A stretch of 61,874 nucleotides of DNA from a virus. Below are positions 9,100 to 16,827 of the stretch, one piece after another. Under the pieces are notes generated by a model. It did no database searches, was not told where the DNA came from, and saw nothing but the letters and a program-made list of their open reading frames with translations. The position numbers were made by a program, and so were the translations under genes. The stretch covers positions 1 to 61,874 of the IMG/VR virus record IMGVR_UViG_3300025598_000044. One strand, written 5' to 3'. Numbering within the stretch: position 1 is the stretch's first letter; the number at the start of each line of letters is the position of its first letter.

Positions 9100-9468
9100 C
9101 TAAACTATAGACACGCCATTGACGGCGCAAGCGGTTTTAAGGTTGTTCGTGGTCTCAGGTAGGAACGACGTATTGTACCCTACAGGATTCCACCCCCACT
9201 GATAAACTCGACTGCCACCCGCACCGTCGTTTCCGGGTTCGTAGTAGCTGATGTCGGGACGTGGTTCTCGCACGGCTTGCGGGTCATTGACCGGATACAG
9301 GCCGAGTTGCAATTGCGGTTGGTCAGGTTCCCAGCACGTTGGACAGACCTTGATCGACACGTTTTTGGTCTTGATGACCAAGTTCTTGAGGTCTGTCAGC
9401 TTATAGCGGAACCCGCATCGGTCGCATTCTGCGATTGCATGTTTGCCAGATGAAAACCGGCTAGGCAT
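9100..9468 (-). CDS. zinc-ribbon-containing phage protein
   Basis: A 122-residue protein with two CxxC pairs, CDRC (near residue 15) and CPTC (near residue 42), separated by beta-rich sequence as in a zinc ribbon. The segment EPDQPQLQLGLYPVNDPQ follows directly, then a Tyr/Trp-rich tail. It lies between two adaptor-like genes. It may be a structural zinc protein of the neck or a minor head protein; the role is not established. Confidence 0.65.
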   Translation of the reverse strand: MPSRFSSGKHAIAECDRCGFRYKLTDLKNLVIKTKNVSIKVCPTCWEPDQPQLQLGLYPVNDPQAVREPRPDISYYEPGNDGAGGSRVYQWGWNPVGYNTSFLPETTNNLKTACAVNGVSIV

Positions 9469-9471
9469 ACG

Positions 9472-10191
9472 TCACCGCAAGAACGTTTCACGTGGAACAA
9501 ATCGAACCGCAGCTTTTTCACGATCTTCGTCTGCCGCCCGTTGCCATTCTTCGTCGTACATAGCTTTGAGCATCGGAGTACGAGATTCTGAACCGGGGAG
9601 CTTCAATGACAAGTAATAAGCAAGCCCAGCCACAAAAACGTTGTAGAACCGGAACGGAATATCCTGACCATTGACGCCAGTTCCAGCATCCTGCAAACGA
9701 CGTAGCCGTGTGTAATAGAACGTATACGTTGTAGAGTTATCCGGAGTCGGCCAAACCGTGATAGTTGGATAAGCTACCGTACCATCGGCATTTGTAGCGC
9801 CCGACAACCGATTGATCCAGACCTGAATTGGACGCCCATTGGCCGTCTTGTTTGGGATCATCAGGTAGGTCGAACTGGAAATACGCGTGATGTTGATGTC
9901 GATCTGCGTTGTCCCAGAGCCGGTACGGATCACATGATCCAGCAGATCTACCGTGTCGATTGGCAGGTTGTAAGTAGCCGTGTTGTAGACCAACGGGATC
10001 TGCCCCGTATCCAGCGTCCACAGGTTGATCCCACGATTGGCCCATTCGGACATCATGAGATTGATGCTGCGCGTCGCGGTCCGCAGATCGTAACCAGAAC
10101 GAAGTTCAGCCCCGCAACGCTCAAACGCCTCTTCTACGAGGTCATTGAGGTTCGGAGTGAAACTGTCTGTGCCGCTGAGTAAGGTGGTCAT
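9472..10191 (-). CDS. head-tail adaptor protein
   Basis: A 239-residue protein. An N-terminal helical segment (LNDLVEEAFERCGAELRSGY) leads into LRTATRSINLMMSEWANRG, an architecture seen in podoviral head-completion and adaptor proteins of the P22 gp4 / T7 gp11 type. Beta-rich middle and C-terminal helices follow. It is one of two such proteins in this block (the other at 7996-8634), so together they probably build the neck between portal and tail. Assignment by layout and position. Confidence 0.7.
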   Translation of the reverse strand: MTTLLSGTDSFTPNLNDLVEEAFERCGAELRSGYDLRTATRSINLMMSEWANRGINLWTLDTGQIPLVYNTATYNLPIDTVDLLDHVIRTGSGTTQIDINITRISSSTYLMIPNKTANGRPIQVWINRLSGATNADGTVAYPTITVWPTPDNSTTYTFYYTRLRRLQDAGTGVNGQDIPFRFYNVFVAGLAYYLSLKLPGSESRTPMLKAMYDEEWQRAADEDREKAAVRFVPRETFLR

Positions 10192-10197
10192 TACCTG

Positions 10198-10434
10198 TTA
10201 CCGATAACTGCGGACTTTGTTGGCAATGCCTTTCGGCTGTTTTACAAACTGCTTGCCCGAAGCCTTGCCTTTACGCTTGGCTGCGGTAGTCGCCGCATAT
10301 TCCGAATTACTCAACGCTTTGATTGCGGCTTCTGGCAAGTAACGTTCACCTGTCTTGCTTGACGGCTTCCCGCTCTTGGTGCGCCACTTCTGTTGCGTCC
10401 AGTCTTTCAGCGACTTCTGCGGTCCTTTAATCAC
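10198..10434 (-). CDS. small basic phage protein (DUF5872-like)
   Basis: A 78-residue protein taken from the GTG at 10432-10434, whose first codons overlap the stop of the upstream gene. It contains LKDWTQQKWRTKSGKPSS and ERYLPEAAIKALSNSEYAA followed by a Lys/Arg-rich tail, which fits the DUF5872 pattern as I remember it. A longer reading with an upstream start overlaps the neighbouring gene and has an unlikely composition. Function unknown; the charge suggests nucleic-acid binding. Confidence 0.65.
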   Translation of the reverse strand: MIKGPQKSLKDWTQQKWRTKSGKPSSKTGERYLPEAAIKALSNSEYAATTAAKRKGKASGKQFVKQPKGIANKVRSYR

Positions 10435-10714
10435 GGTACCCGCCACCTTTGGCTTTGTACTGTTTCGCCAGCAACTGCGCTTTACGCGCAGACCATTGCC
10501 CCGCTTTCGTACCCTGCGTTGCGCTTGCTTTGATCTTGTTGAACAAAGCTTTACGCATGGATGGCTTGGTATAGTTACCCGCCTTGTTGACGCCACCACC
10601 CTTCGCCATACCACCCGCGCAATAGACCTTCACGGGGACATGAGCATCCTTACGCTGTATCTTTTTAGATACTTTGTTCGGATTGATCGCGCCCATGCCC
10701 CGTGAAGGAAGCAT
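10427..10714 (-). CDS. small basic phage protein with an AKGG motif
   Basis: A 95-residue Lys/Arg-rich protein. It carries the motif CAGGMAKGGGV near residue 35 and a helical segment SMRKALFNKIKASATQGTKA followed by WSARKAQLLAKQYKAKGGG. It starts at the ATG (10712-10714) a few bases after the TAA of the His-rich gene. The AKGG motif links it to the portal C terminus and to several internal virion proteins. Function unknown; packaging with DNA is a reasonable guess. Confidence 0.65.
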   Translation of the reverse strand: MLPSRGMGAINPNKVSKKIQRKDAHVPVKVYCAGGMAKGGGVNKAGNYTKPSMRKALFNKIKASATQGTKAGQWSARKAQLLAKQYKAKGGGYRD

Positions 10715-10717
10715 CAC

Positions 10718-10882
10718 TTACTTCCCGTGGAAGTGATGGAGGACATGCTCACGGATGTGTTTGTGGGTATGCACATGTCCGCCATGCTTGTGGTGATGCA
10801 CATGCGGAGTCATATGCTCCGGGTGATGCTTCGGCTCGTGATGCTTCGGGTGACCGTGATGACCCTTCTTTTCATGCTTCAT
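10718..10882 (-). CDS. 54-residue histidine-rich protein
   Basis: Twenty-two of 54 residues are His, arranged as HH, HxH and HHH clusters (for example HVHHHKHGGHVHTHKH). The rest is mainly Lys, Pro, Glu and Gly. The ATG is preceded by AGGAG at good spacing and the stop abuts the next start, so translation is likely. Binding of divalent metals such as nickel, zinc or copper is suggested by composition. The neighbouring upstream gene ends with a similar His-rich patch. I know no characterised homologue. Confidence 0.75.
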   Translation of the reverse strand: MKHEKKGHHGHPKHHEPKHHPEHMTPHVHHHKHGGHVHTHKHIREHVLHHFHGK

Positions 10883-10906
10883 AATCAATCTCCTAAAAAT
10901 TAATAA

Positions 10907-11803
10907 TTAGACAACTTTGCAACGGGTGTGGCCCTTGGAGGCCATCCCGTCGGCGCGACGCGACGGGTGCGAGCCAACGTGACCACCGGAAGCCATCTTC
11001 ACCTGCTTGCCACGAGTATGGCCGCGCTCGGCCTTTTCATCAATACCCGCACGGACGCTACCACCCTTGGCATAGTGGTGGTGATGATGGATCTGATGGC
11101 CATGGCCATGGTGGGCGTGATGAGCGACATGACCGCCCTTCTTCATTCCCGGCTGCGGCATCGGGGACGCGCCTGACGCGCCCATCGGGGATCCACCCAT
11201 ACCGCCAAGAGCGCTAGCCAGACCGCCCGGAAGTCCCGGCATCGCCGGAGCAACACCACGCGACTTGCCGCCCTTTTTCATATGCTTGACGTGACCACCT
11301 TTCTTCATAGCGAAGCCTTTCTGCTTCGTTTCTTCCTTGGGAGCCTTCGCACGGGTAACCGAGCGACCCTTGCCCGTGCCCTTGCCCATACCAAAACCCT
11401 TCAGCTTGGTGTCGCCTTCTTCGCCCTTGCTGCTATGAGGAGCCTTACGGCCATGCCCCATGCCTTTGCCCATAGCGAAACCCTTCTTCGGGGTCTCGAC
11501 ACTGCCGCCGCGCTTGTAGCCCATAGCCTTATGCTCCGACTTTTCATGTTCCATAATGGCCTTCGGCGCGTGACCACGCTTCAGGGCTTTCATTTCTTCC
11601 TTGGCAATCGCCTTCGTTTCCTTGGCCTTGCCGTGGAGTTCATTTGCGTGTTTCATTTCGCCGCCTTGATTGAATTTTTTGCCCTTGTCGGCGTCGCTGA
11701 AGTGCTGACCGACCCTTTGTGGAATGCCCACTTTCTTCGCAAAGCCGGGGTTGTGTGCCACCGCCGCCATCAGTCGATGCTGCTTTGCGCTTGAACTTGG
11801 CAT
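10907..11803 (-). CDS. Lys/Gly/His-rich repeat protein of the head region
   Basis: A 298-residue protein. The N terminus (SSSAKQHRLMAAVAHNPGFA) resembles the start of a family of small phage head proteins. The rest is low complexity, with three KGFAMGKG-type repeats and at least five GGxV motifs (KRGGSV, KKGGHV twice, AKGGSV, ASGGHV). A patch near residues 225-245 has more than ten His. GGAG precedes the ATG inside the overlapping HNH gene. Strong positive charge and likely disorder suggest DNA contact in the virion. Confidence 0.7.
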   Translation of the reverse strand: MPSSSAKQHRLMAAVAHNPGFAKKVGIPQRVGQHFSDADKGKKFNQGGEMKHANELHGKAKETKAIAKEEMKALKRGHAPKAIMEHEKSEHKAMGYKRGGSVETPKKGFAMGKGMGHGRKAPHSSKGEEGDTKLKGFGMGKGTGKGRSVTRAKAPKEETKQKGFAMKKGGHVKHMKKGGKSRGVAPAMPGLPGGLASALGGMGGSPMGASGASPMPQPGMKKGGHVAHHAHHGHGHQIHHHHHYAKGGSVRAGIDEKAERGHTRGKQVKMASGGHVGSHPSRRADGMASKGHTRCKVV

Positions 11804-12119
11804 TCATCCGTCTCCAATACTCTTTTCGCCAATTACAGTTCTTACATAAAAGCTGATACAACTTGGGGTATTTTTTGACCAACCAAATCGTGCCGTTATG
11901 TTGCTTCCTGTGTTTTGTTCCACCGTCATCAATATGATCAAAGTCTAGTACAACCGGATCTCTTTCACCACAGTAAGTACATCGACCACCAAATTCACTA
12001 ATCAACTCCAGTCTAGCCTTGCGGACGCGCTCAGAGTTTTTTGCGTGAAGAAAATGTTTGTTCTTGAGGTAATACTTCCGTTTATACGCCCAGCTTTTGT
12101 CTTTACTTACCGCGCTCAT
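11640..12119 (-). CDS. HNH endonuclease (probable homing enzyme)
   Basis: A 159-residue protein with a zinc-bound HNH fold: CTYC (residues 47-50), FDHIDDGG (about 60-67) and CKNC (92-95), between a basic N-terminal region (KDKSWAYKRKYYLKNK) and WRKEYWRR. The start overlaps the stop of the upstream membrane protein. The 3' end runs 164 bases into the next gene in another frame, beyond the recognisable domain. This packing is typical of a free-standing homing endonuclease inserted in a late operon. Cleavage target unknown. Confidence 0.8.
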   Translation of the reverse strand: MSAVSKDKSWAYKRKYYLKNKHFLHAKNSERVRKARLELISEFGGRCTYCGERDPVVLDFDHIDDGGTKHRKQHNGTIWLVKKYPKLYQLLCKNCNWRKEYWRRMNAKFKRKAASTDGGGGTQPRLCEESGHSTKGRSALQRRRQGQKIQSRRRNETRK

Positions 12120-12303
12120 GGGGGACAGCCCTTCCCGTAAGCTTACGGACGGTTTCAGACTCCCAGATACGGATGGCATACCAGATGATTGAGAACAACG
12201 CAGCGATAGCAGGTAACCAATTGAACACAGCACCCACCGTAAAAGCCGCGAACATCCAATCAATGAAATGCTTAACGTCTTCGTGTTTGCCTAGCATTTC
12301 CAT
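12103..12303 (-). CDS. small membrane protein, holin candidate
   Basis: A 66-residue protein with one or two hydrophobic segments (FAAFTVGAVFNWLPAIAALF and following SIIWYAIRIW), a charged N terminus and a basic C terminus (RKLTGRAVPHERGK). Size and layout fit small phage holins. It lies among head genes far from the lysozyme, and a second candidate is at 59736-60071, so which one triggers lysis is open. Confidence 0.6.
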   Translation of the reverse strand: MEMLGKHEDVKHFIDWMFAAFTVGAVFNWLPAIAALFSIIWYAIRIWESETVRKLTGRAVPHERGK

Positions 12304-12539
12304 GCCCTCAAAGACTTGTTGATGCGCGAATCCGGGTCGCTGGCCGTTTTCTTGCTGGTCAACTTCCGCTTCATACCCTTCATCCGGGCACAGAACGAGT
12401 CGCGTCTGGAACCACCTTCGGGCTGGGGGGCCTTGAGATGAGCGCCGTGAGCTTTGTTGTAAGAAGCCCTGCCTTTGGCATTCAAGCCGCCAGCAGGGTT
12501 CTTGCCTTCCTTACGCTGCCACGCAGGAGACTTAGCCAT
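12291..12539 (-). CDS. DUF6321-like small basic protein
   Basis: An 82-residue Lys/Arg/Ser-rich protein starting MAKSPAWQRKEGKNPAGGLN. It contains GSRRDSFCARMKGMKRKLTS and ends DPDSRINKSLRAWKC, the pattern I associate with DUF6321 proteins of many tailed phages. Its ATG overlaps the stop of the upstream gene (TAATG) and its end overlaps the holin-like gene. It probably binds DNA or acts in head assembly; no direct evidence. Confidence 0.7.
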   Translation of the reverse strand: MAKSPAWQRKEGKNPAGGLNAKGRASYNKAHGAHLKAPQPEGGSRRDSFCARMKGMKRKLTSKKTASDPDSRINKSLRAWKC

Positions 12540-14821
12540 TACGACATCGCCTCCTGACAGATCACGTTCACGCCAATGTTCGGAGCTGTACCACCCGCCG
12601 CCACCGTGATCGCTACAGTCAGAATATCAGGGATGTTGCCTTTGATATTGGTCAGCAGGGGGAAGAAGTTGGACAGATCCAACTGCTGTAGACCCGAGCC
12701 ACCTGCCGGAGACGTAAACGCATAGACCGCTTCACCACCACTCATTGCCGTAGCTGACACGTCGCGTTCCGCGAATGAGTAGAGCGCGCCTTGTGTATTC
12801 AAGGCTTGGAAGCTCGCGCCATCCAGACCGACCTGCGCCGTTGGCGTACTCGCAATAAGTTCCACAATGCAGACTTGATCAGACGAAATAATAAGTGACT
12901 GCGGTAGCAACTGACCACGGTCGATCAAACCAACCGTAGAACCTGCAATGTTAGTTGGACCGTTAGGTAACGCGTTACCCGTCACTACGTCTTGGATAGT
13001 CAAGACGTTGTTCGTATTGCTACTGATACGAGCGGTATATTGAACGGTTACAGTTCCTAATGTAATTGTTCCTGTCGGGTTAATACCGTACCCAAGATTG
13101 ATTACAACGCTATTGCCTGATACAGAAACAACCGGATAAATCCCGTTAAAGTTGGTAGTGCCCGTCGTAGCGGAAAATCCAGTCAACGTCAATAGGTCAT
13201 TAACAACAAGATTGTGAGCAGCGCTAAAAGTTAATGTAAGTTCAGCGCCCGTAGCCGTCGTAAACGTACCTGCGGTCGAAGTGCTTGTGTTAGGAACACT
13301 GACCGTATAAGTGCCGTCACCGCCCGTTGTTCCGCTGACCTGTCCGGTAATGATATTAGTAGCGGAAGCAAACGTACCGCCGGTTATCGTACCGAGCGTC
13401 ATACCAATGTAGACGCCGCTTCCGCCTGTACCTGAAATAGTGGCAAGGTTGGACGACGCCGCAATGCTGCCCGTAAGACCTGACAACGAAGCGGCGGTTA
13501 CGCTAGACAATATACTTGAACCAGTAGCGCCCGGATAAGTGCTGTAAGACAACATTTTACCCGCGTAGTTTTGCAAAAACGTAACTGTTACGCCTGAATT
13601 AGTTGCGGTAAAAGGCAAAGATACGCCGATAATACCCCCCGTGACGGACGTGACAACCGTACCGGTTTGAATGCCCGTACCTGAAACCGTTTGACCTACA
13701 GCAACGGTTCCACTAGTTACCGTAGTAAAGGTCGTAATTCCGGCGGTAATATTTGATGTACCAGTGAACTGAAATGGGCTACCAGTAGTAACATATGTAG
13801 TAGTTGTACTGGTAGATCTGGCAATTGCAATAGCAGTGGACTGTCCCATCTGCCTCATGCGGAACGACATCACGGGGTAACGCACGGAGCCAGCCGGAAT
13901 GTTACGTCTGGGAGCAGACAAACTCATTCCGTAGGAGTACGTAAAGCCGCGCTGCCGGTCGATAGTGCCTTCGACAAGCACTGAGACGCCGAAATGACGA
14001 AATACTGTTTGGGCAGTAACATTTACATTGCGTTGTTCATAACGAACCGGGAGGTTACCCGTACGCGACCACGGAAGAGCCTGAGGAAGTCCTGTCGCCT
14101 GATTGATGCCGTTACCCGATCCATACTGATGAAGGATGTACGGTTCGCCATTGAGGATCACGCCCCAACGCAAGCAACCTGCGCCGTACCACGAGAACTC
14201 AAGCCAAACCATCTGGATTTTTGTCCAGTCAATAGTGCTCTTGATGCTCGGGTCGCCGTTCCAATTCTCATACGAAATTCGGGTATCAACCGGCATGGCG
14301 CCGTTGACACTTTGAGAATCAGATCGGATAACCACAAACATCCCCGAAGGATTGCTCGTAGTCGGACCCGCTTGCTCAAAGAAAATACCATTGCCGTCAT
14401 CAAAAATACCGACACGTTGAACCTGCCCCGCCAGAGGGCCACCGAAATTAACGTTCGATGCAACGTAAAGCGACTTTCCCGGCTGGTACCGGTGATACGG
14501 ACGCGACTGACGAACAGTAACGTCTCCATTGGAATATATCTGCATCTGGACGCCACCCAACCCCGGAAGGTGGGTGATCGTCGCTGTACCAGAAGTCGAG
14601 TACGTGAACTGCTCCCAACGCAACGGCTGGGTGCCGTATTCAAAGTCTGCGTCGTAAATGTTCTGGTGGATCGACATCTTCTGGCGACCGTTCGTGTCGC
14701 GGACCCGAGGATCCTGAACAACGAACGGTGCGCCATTGAGACCTTTCCAACCCAACGGCCCGCCTTTATTGGTCAGGCCGTTGTTGAACCCCGGTGTACC
14801 AGCATCATAAATATCAGTCAT
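12539..14821 (-). CDS. large virion structural protein with inserted beta modules
   Basis: A 760-residue protein. Residues 1-330 form a Trp/Tyr-rich globular part (for example KIQMVWLEFSWYGAG) and residues 640-760 a second conserved-looking part. Between them lies a Ser/Thr/Gly-rich stretch with short beta modules, including VAVGQTVSGTGIQTGTVVTS. This module type also occurs in three other virion genes here. ATG is preferred over the adjacent GTG; GGGAG lies upstream. It follows the capsid genes, so a head fibre or major decoration role is possible. Confidence 0.65.
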   Translation of the reverse strand: MTDIYDAGTPGFNNGLTNKGGPLGWKGLNGAPFVVQDPRVRDTNGRQKMSIHQNIYDADFEYGTQPLRWEQFTYSTSGTATITHLPGLGGVQMQIYSNGDVTVRQSRPYHRYQPGKSLYVASNVNFGGPLAGQVQRVGIFDDGNGIFFEQAGPTTSNPSGMFVVIRSDSQSVNGAMPVDTRISYENWNGDPSIKSTIDWTKIQMVWLEFSWYGAGCLRWGVILNGEPYILHQYGSGNGINQATGLPQALPWSRTGNLPVRYEQRNVNVTAQTVFRHFGVSVLVEGTIDRQRGFTYSYGMSLSAPRRNIPAGSVRYPVMSFRMRQMGQSTAIAIARSTSTTTTYVTTGSPFQFTGTSNITAGITTFTTVTSGTVAVGQTVSGTGIQTGTVVTSVTGGIIGVSLPFTATNSGVTVTFLQNYAGKMLSYSTYPGATGSSILSSVTAASLSGLTGSIAASSNLATISGTGGSGVYIGMTLGTITGGTFASATNIITGQVSGTTGGDGTYTVSVPNTSTSTAGTFTTATGAELTLTFSAAHNLVVNDLLTLTGFSATTGTTNFNGIYPVVSVSGNSVVINLGYGINPTGTITLGTVTVQYTARISSNTNNVLTIQDVVTGNALPNGPTNIAGSTVGLIDRGQLLPQSLIISSDQVCIVELIASTPTAQVGLDGASFQALNTQGALYSFAERDVSATAMSGGEAVYAFTSPAGGSGLQQLDLSNFFPLLTNIKGNIPDILTVAITVAAGGTAPNIGVNVICQEAMS

Positions 14822-14850
14822 CACAATCTCCCGAGATTCAGTTCAGAAGA

Positions 14851-15789
14851 TTAATACGAAACCTGCAACGGGTTCGACGTGATATTCGGCGTCTGTGGGA
14901 AAGACGTACCGTCCGGGTTACGCACCGCGTACTCAATCGAAACCGTGGCAAGTCCCGTCGTAGCCGCTACCAGAGTCGTACCCGCCTGTGCGTAGACCGC
15001 CTGAACGATCTGGTCGGTCGGGGTATTCTGGCCCGCGCTGACGTTGTTGAGATACATAAGCGACGAAGCCGTCGGAAGAACGTCACTTGCCGTACCAGAA
15101 CCCGCAGCGTTGGTGCCAATGCTGTAGCGTCCAACAGGAATCGTCATAGTTGCCCCACCCGAACCGCCATTGACCACGCCTAGCACGTACGTACCCGTCG
15201 AGTTCAAAAGCTGAATCGTGATAGACGAAGTACCGCCAGACGCTGCGGTCGGATTGAACGCCGTAAGAACGTCAACAATGATGTCCTTGATATACGCGCC
15301 CGCCGGAAGAATCATCGGATTCATATTGGTCGGGCAAACCAACGGGCTGGAATTCGTTACGAGACCGTTGAAGAACTGAAAGCCCTGCGCCGTAACGGTG
15401 GTCGAAGTCGCCGCCGACAGCGTAACCGTCGAACCCGAAACCGAAGCCACAGTGGTGTTACCAACGATGCCGGGGCCAACAACCGTCATGCCCGAGAAGA
15501 TATTGGCGGCGGCAGCGGTCGTACCAACAAGGGTCATCGTCGTAGACGAAGCCGTCGTAGCAACCGCGTTAACGACGTTGCCCGGAATACCGAGAATCGT
15601 CGTCGTACCTGCCGTGGAAAAGTTGACCGCGCCGGGAGCTGTCTGGATACAGGTCGTAGCGCCCGTATTGCGATAGGAGCCGTTGGCGAAACCGACGCCA
15701 AGAGCCGTGGTAGCGACCGTCGTAGATGTCGCGGTGGAGTTTTTAACCGTGCCAAGGAGCCACGGACCAAGATGAGTAGCAAGTCCCAT
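14851..15789 (-). CDS. capsid-associated structural protein
   Basis: A 312-residue Thr/Ala/Ser/Gly-rich protein. It starts GLATHLGPWLLGTVKNSTAT and ends with a more ordered half containing ILPAGAYIKDIIVDVLTAF and a terminal IEYAVRNPDGTSFPQ. The middle carries the shared module IFSGMTVVGPGIVGNTTVAS. It is the first gene after the capsid gene and its terminator, so a decoration or stabilising protein of the head is likely. Confidence 0.65.
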   Translation of the reverse strand: MGLATHLGPWLLGTVKNSTATSTTVATTALGVGFANGSYRNTGATTCIQTAPGAVNFSTAGTTTILGIPGNVVNAVATTASSTTMTLVGTTAAAANIFSGMTVVGPGIVGNTTVASVSGSTVTLSAATSTTVTAQGFQFFNGLVTNSSPLVCPTNMNPMILPAGAYIKDIIVDVLTAFNPTAASGGTSSITIQLLNSTGTYVLGVVNGGSGGATMTIPVGRYSIGTNAAGSGTASDVLPTASSLMYLNNVSAGQNTPTDQIVQAVYAQAGTTLVAATTGLATVSIEYAVRNPDGTSFPQTPNITSNPLQVSY

Positions 15790-15880
15790 GATACATTCCT
15801 TACCCCTTGCAGGGGGTCGTTAATCGTCGCCTTACGATCTCTGCAACGTCCGCTAGGTCGGTTCGTAAGACTCAAAACCC

Positions 15881-15905
15881 TAGAAAGAAGGGGGCCGAAG
15901 CCCCC
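15881..15905 (-). terminator. Rho-independent terminator after the capsid gene
   Basis: Read on the minus strand, GGGGGC-TTCG-GCCCCC is followed by TTCTTTCT, starting a few bases after the capsid stop. The stem is all G:C with a UUCG tetraloop. It probably lowers transcription into the downstream late genes, keeping capsid mRNA most abundant. Confidence 0.8.
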
Positions 15906-15911
15906 TCCATA

Positions 15912-16814
15912 TTAGGCCACGCCGAACACGCCGAGCGGATCCGACCAACCGAACGAGTAACGCTCGCGGCTCTTGTACCGCACGTTGCCCGTGTCGAAGT
16001 CGCCATCCATGCTGTTCTGGAGGGCCACACGCTCGAACATCTTCAGGCCGTTCGGAACGTCCGTCAGGATGTAGTAGCCGTGGGTGTCAGTGAGGAAGTG
16101 GTTGACCTTGAACCCCTCGCTGATCGTGCCCATCGACTTGAGCGCGTTGATGTCGTTGTCCGTCGTACCAACACGGAGTTCCGTGTCGAGAAGACGCTTG
16201 GCAACGAACATCTGGCTCGGCGGAACCACCAGCTTGCGCGGCTTGGCAGCGATCAGCAGACCACGCTCGTCCGTCCAAGCGGCAATCTGAATCGTGATCG
16301 CTTCAAGCGACGTTTCGTTCAGGTCAGGGCTGGTCGAGAACGTGTTGCTGTTCGTGCCGCCGTTGACGAGCGGATGAGCCGTCGAGAAGAGCGGAACGCC
16401 ATCACCACCGTTGTAAGCGCTGTTGAAGCCGTTGTTGATGACCGACGCAGCCTTGTACTGCTTCGTGTACGCCATAGCGCGGGCAAGAGCCTTCGTATAG
16501 CGCTTCGACAGCGAGTCATACAGGTTGTCCTCAATCGCCTCTTCCGTGATGGAGAAGCCGAGGGCGATGGTCTCGTGGTTGTAACGAGCGGTCCAAGCTT
16601 CCTGCGCGTTGTCGTACGCAATCGCCTGACCTTCGTTCTTCACCGGAGCCGCATTGAAGCCCGAAAGCTTCGTCTCTTCTTCAAACGAACGTTCCGAAGT
16701 CTCGACCTCGAAAAGTTCCTTATGCTCCTCGCCGTAGGAAGCATACTCAAGACCGAACAGAGCGTTCAGGCCGGGGAGCAGTTCCTTAAGGAGCTGTGCG
16801 CGTGAAATTGCCAT
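15912..16814 (-). CDS. major capsid protein
   Basis: A 300-residue protein in the expected place after the scaffold gene. Typical features of HK97-fold capsid proteins of this branch are an N-terminal arm (SRAQLLKELLPGLNALFGLE), a segment GFSITEEAIEDNLYDSLSKR followed by a long helix, and the loop PLFSTAHP. It ends in a beta-rich C terminus (SFGWSDPLGVFGVA). A good AAGGAG site lies upstream and a strong terminator follows, in line with high expression. Confidence 0.88.
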   Translation of the reverse strand: MAISRAQLLKELLPGLNALFGLEYASYGEEHKELFEVETSERSFEEETKLSGFNAAPVKNEGQAIAYDNAQEAWTARYNHETIALGFSITEEAIEDNLYDSLSKRYTKALARAMAYTKQYKAASVINNGFNSAYNGGDGVPLFSTAHPLVNGGTNSNTFSTSPDLNETSLEAITIQIAAWTDERGLLIAAKPRKLVVPPSQMFVAKRLLDTELRVGTTDNDINALKSMGTISEGFKVNHFLTDTHGYYILTDVPNGLKMFERVALQNSMDGDFDTGNVRYKSRERYSFGWSDPLGVFGVA

Positions 16815-16827
16815 TTTTAATTACTCC

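Noticed and set aside
15807-16805. Open frame of 332 codons on the plus strand opposite the capsid gene
   Set aside because: Composition is Arg/Val-rich and antisense to the well supported capsid protein; no ribosome binding site or domain. A shadow of the capsid codon pattern.
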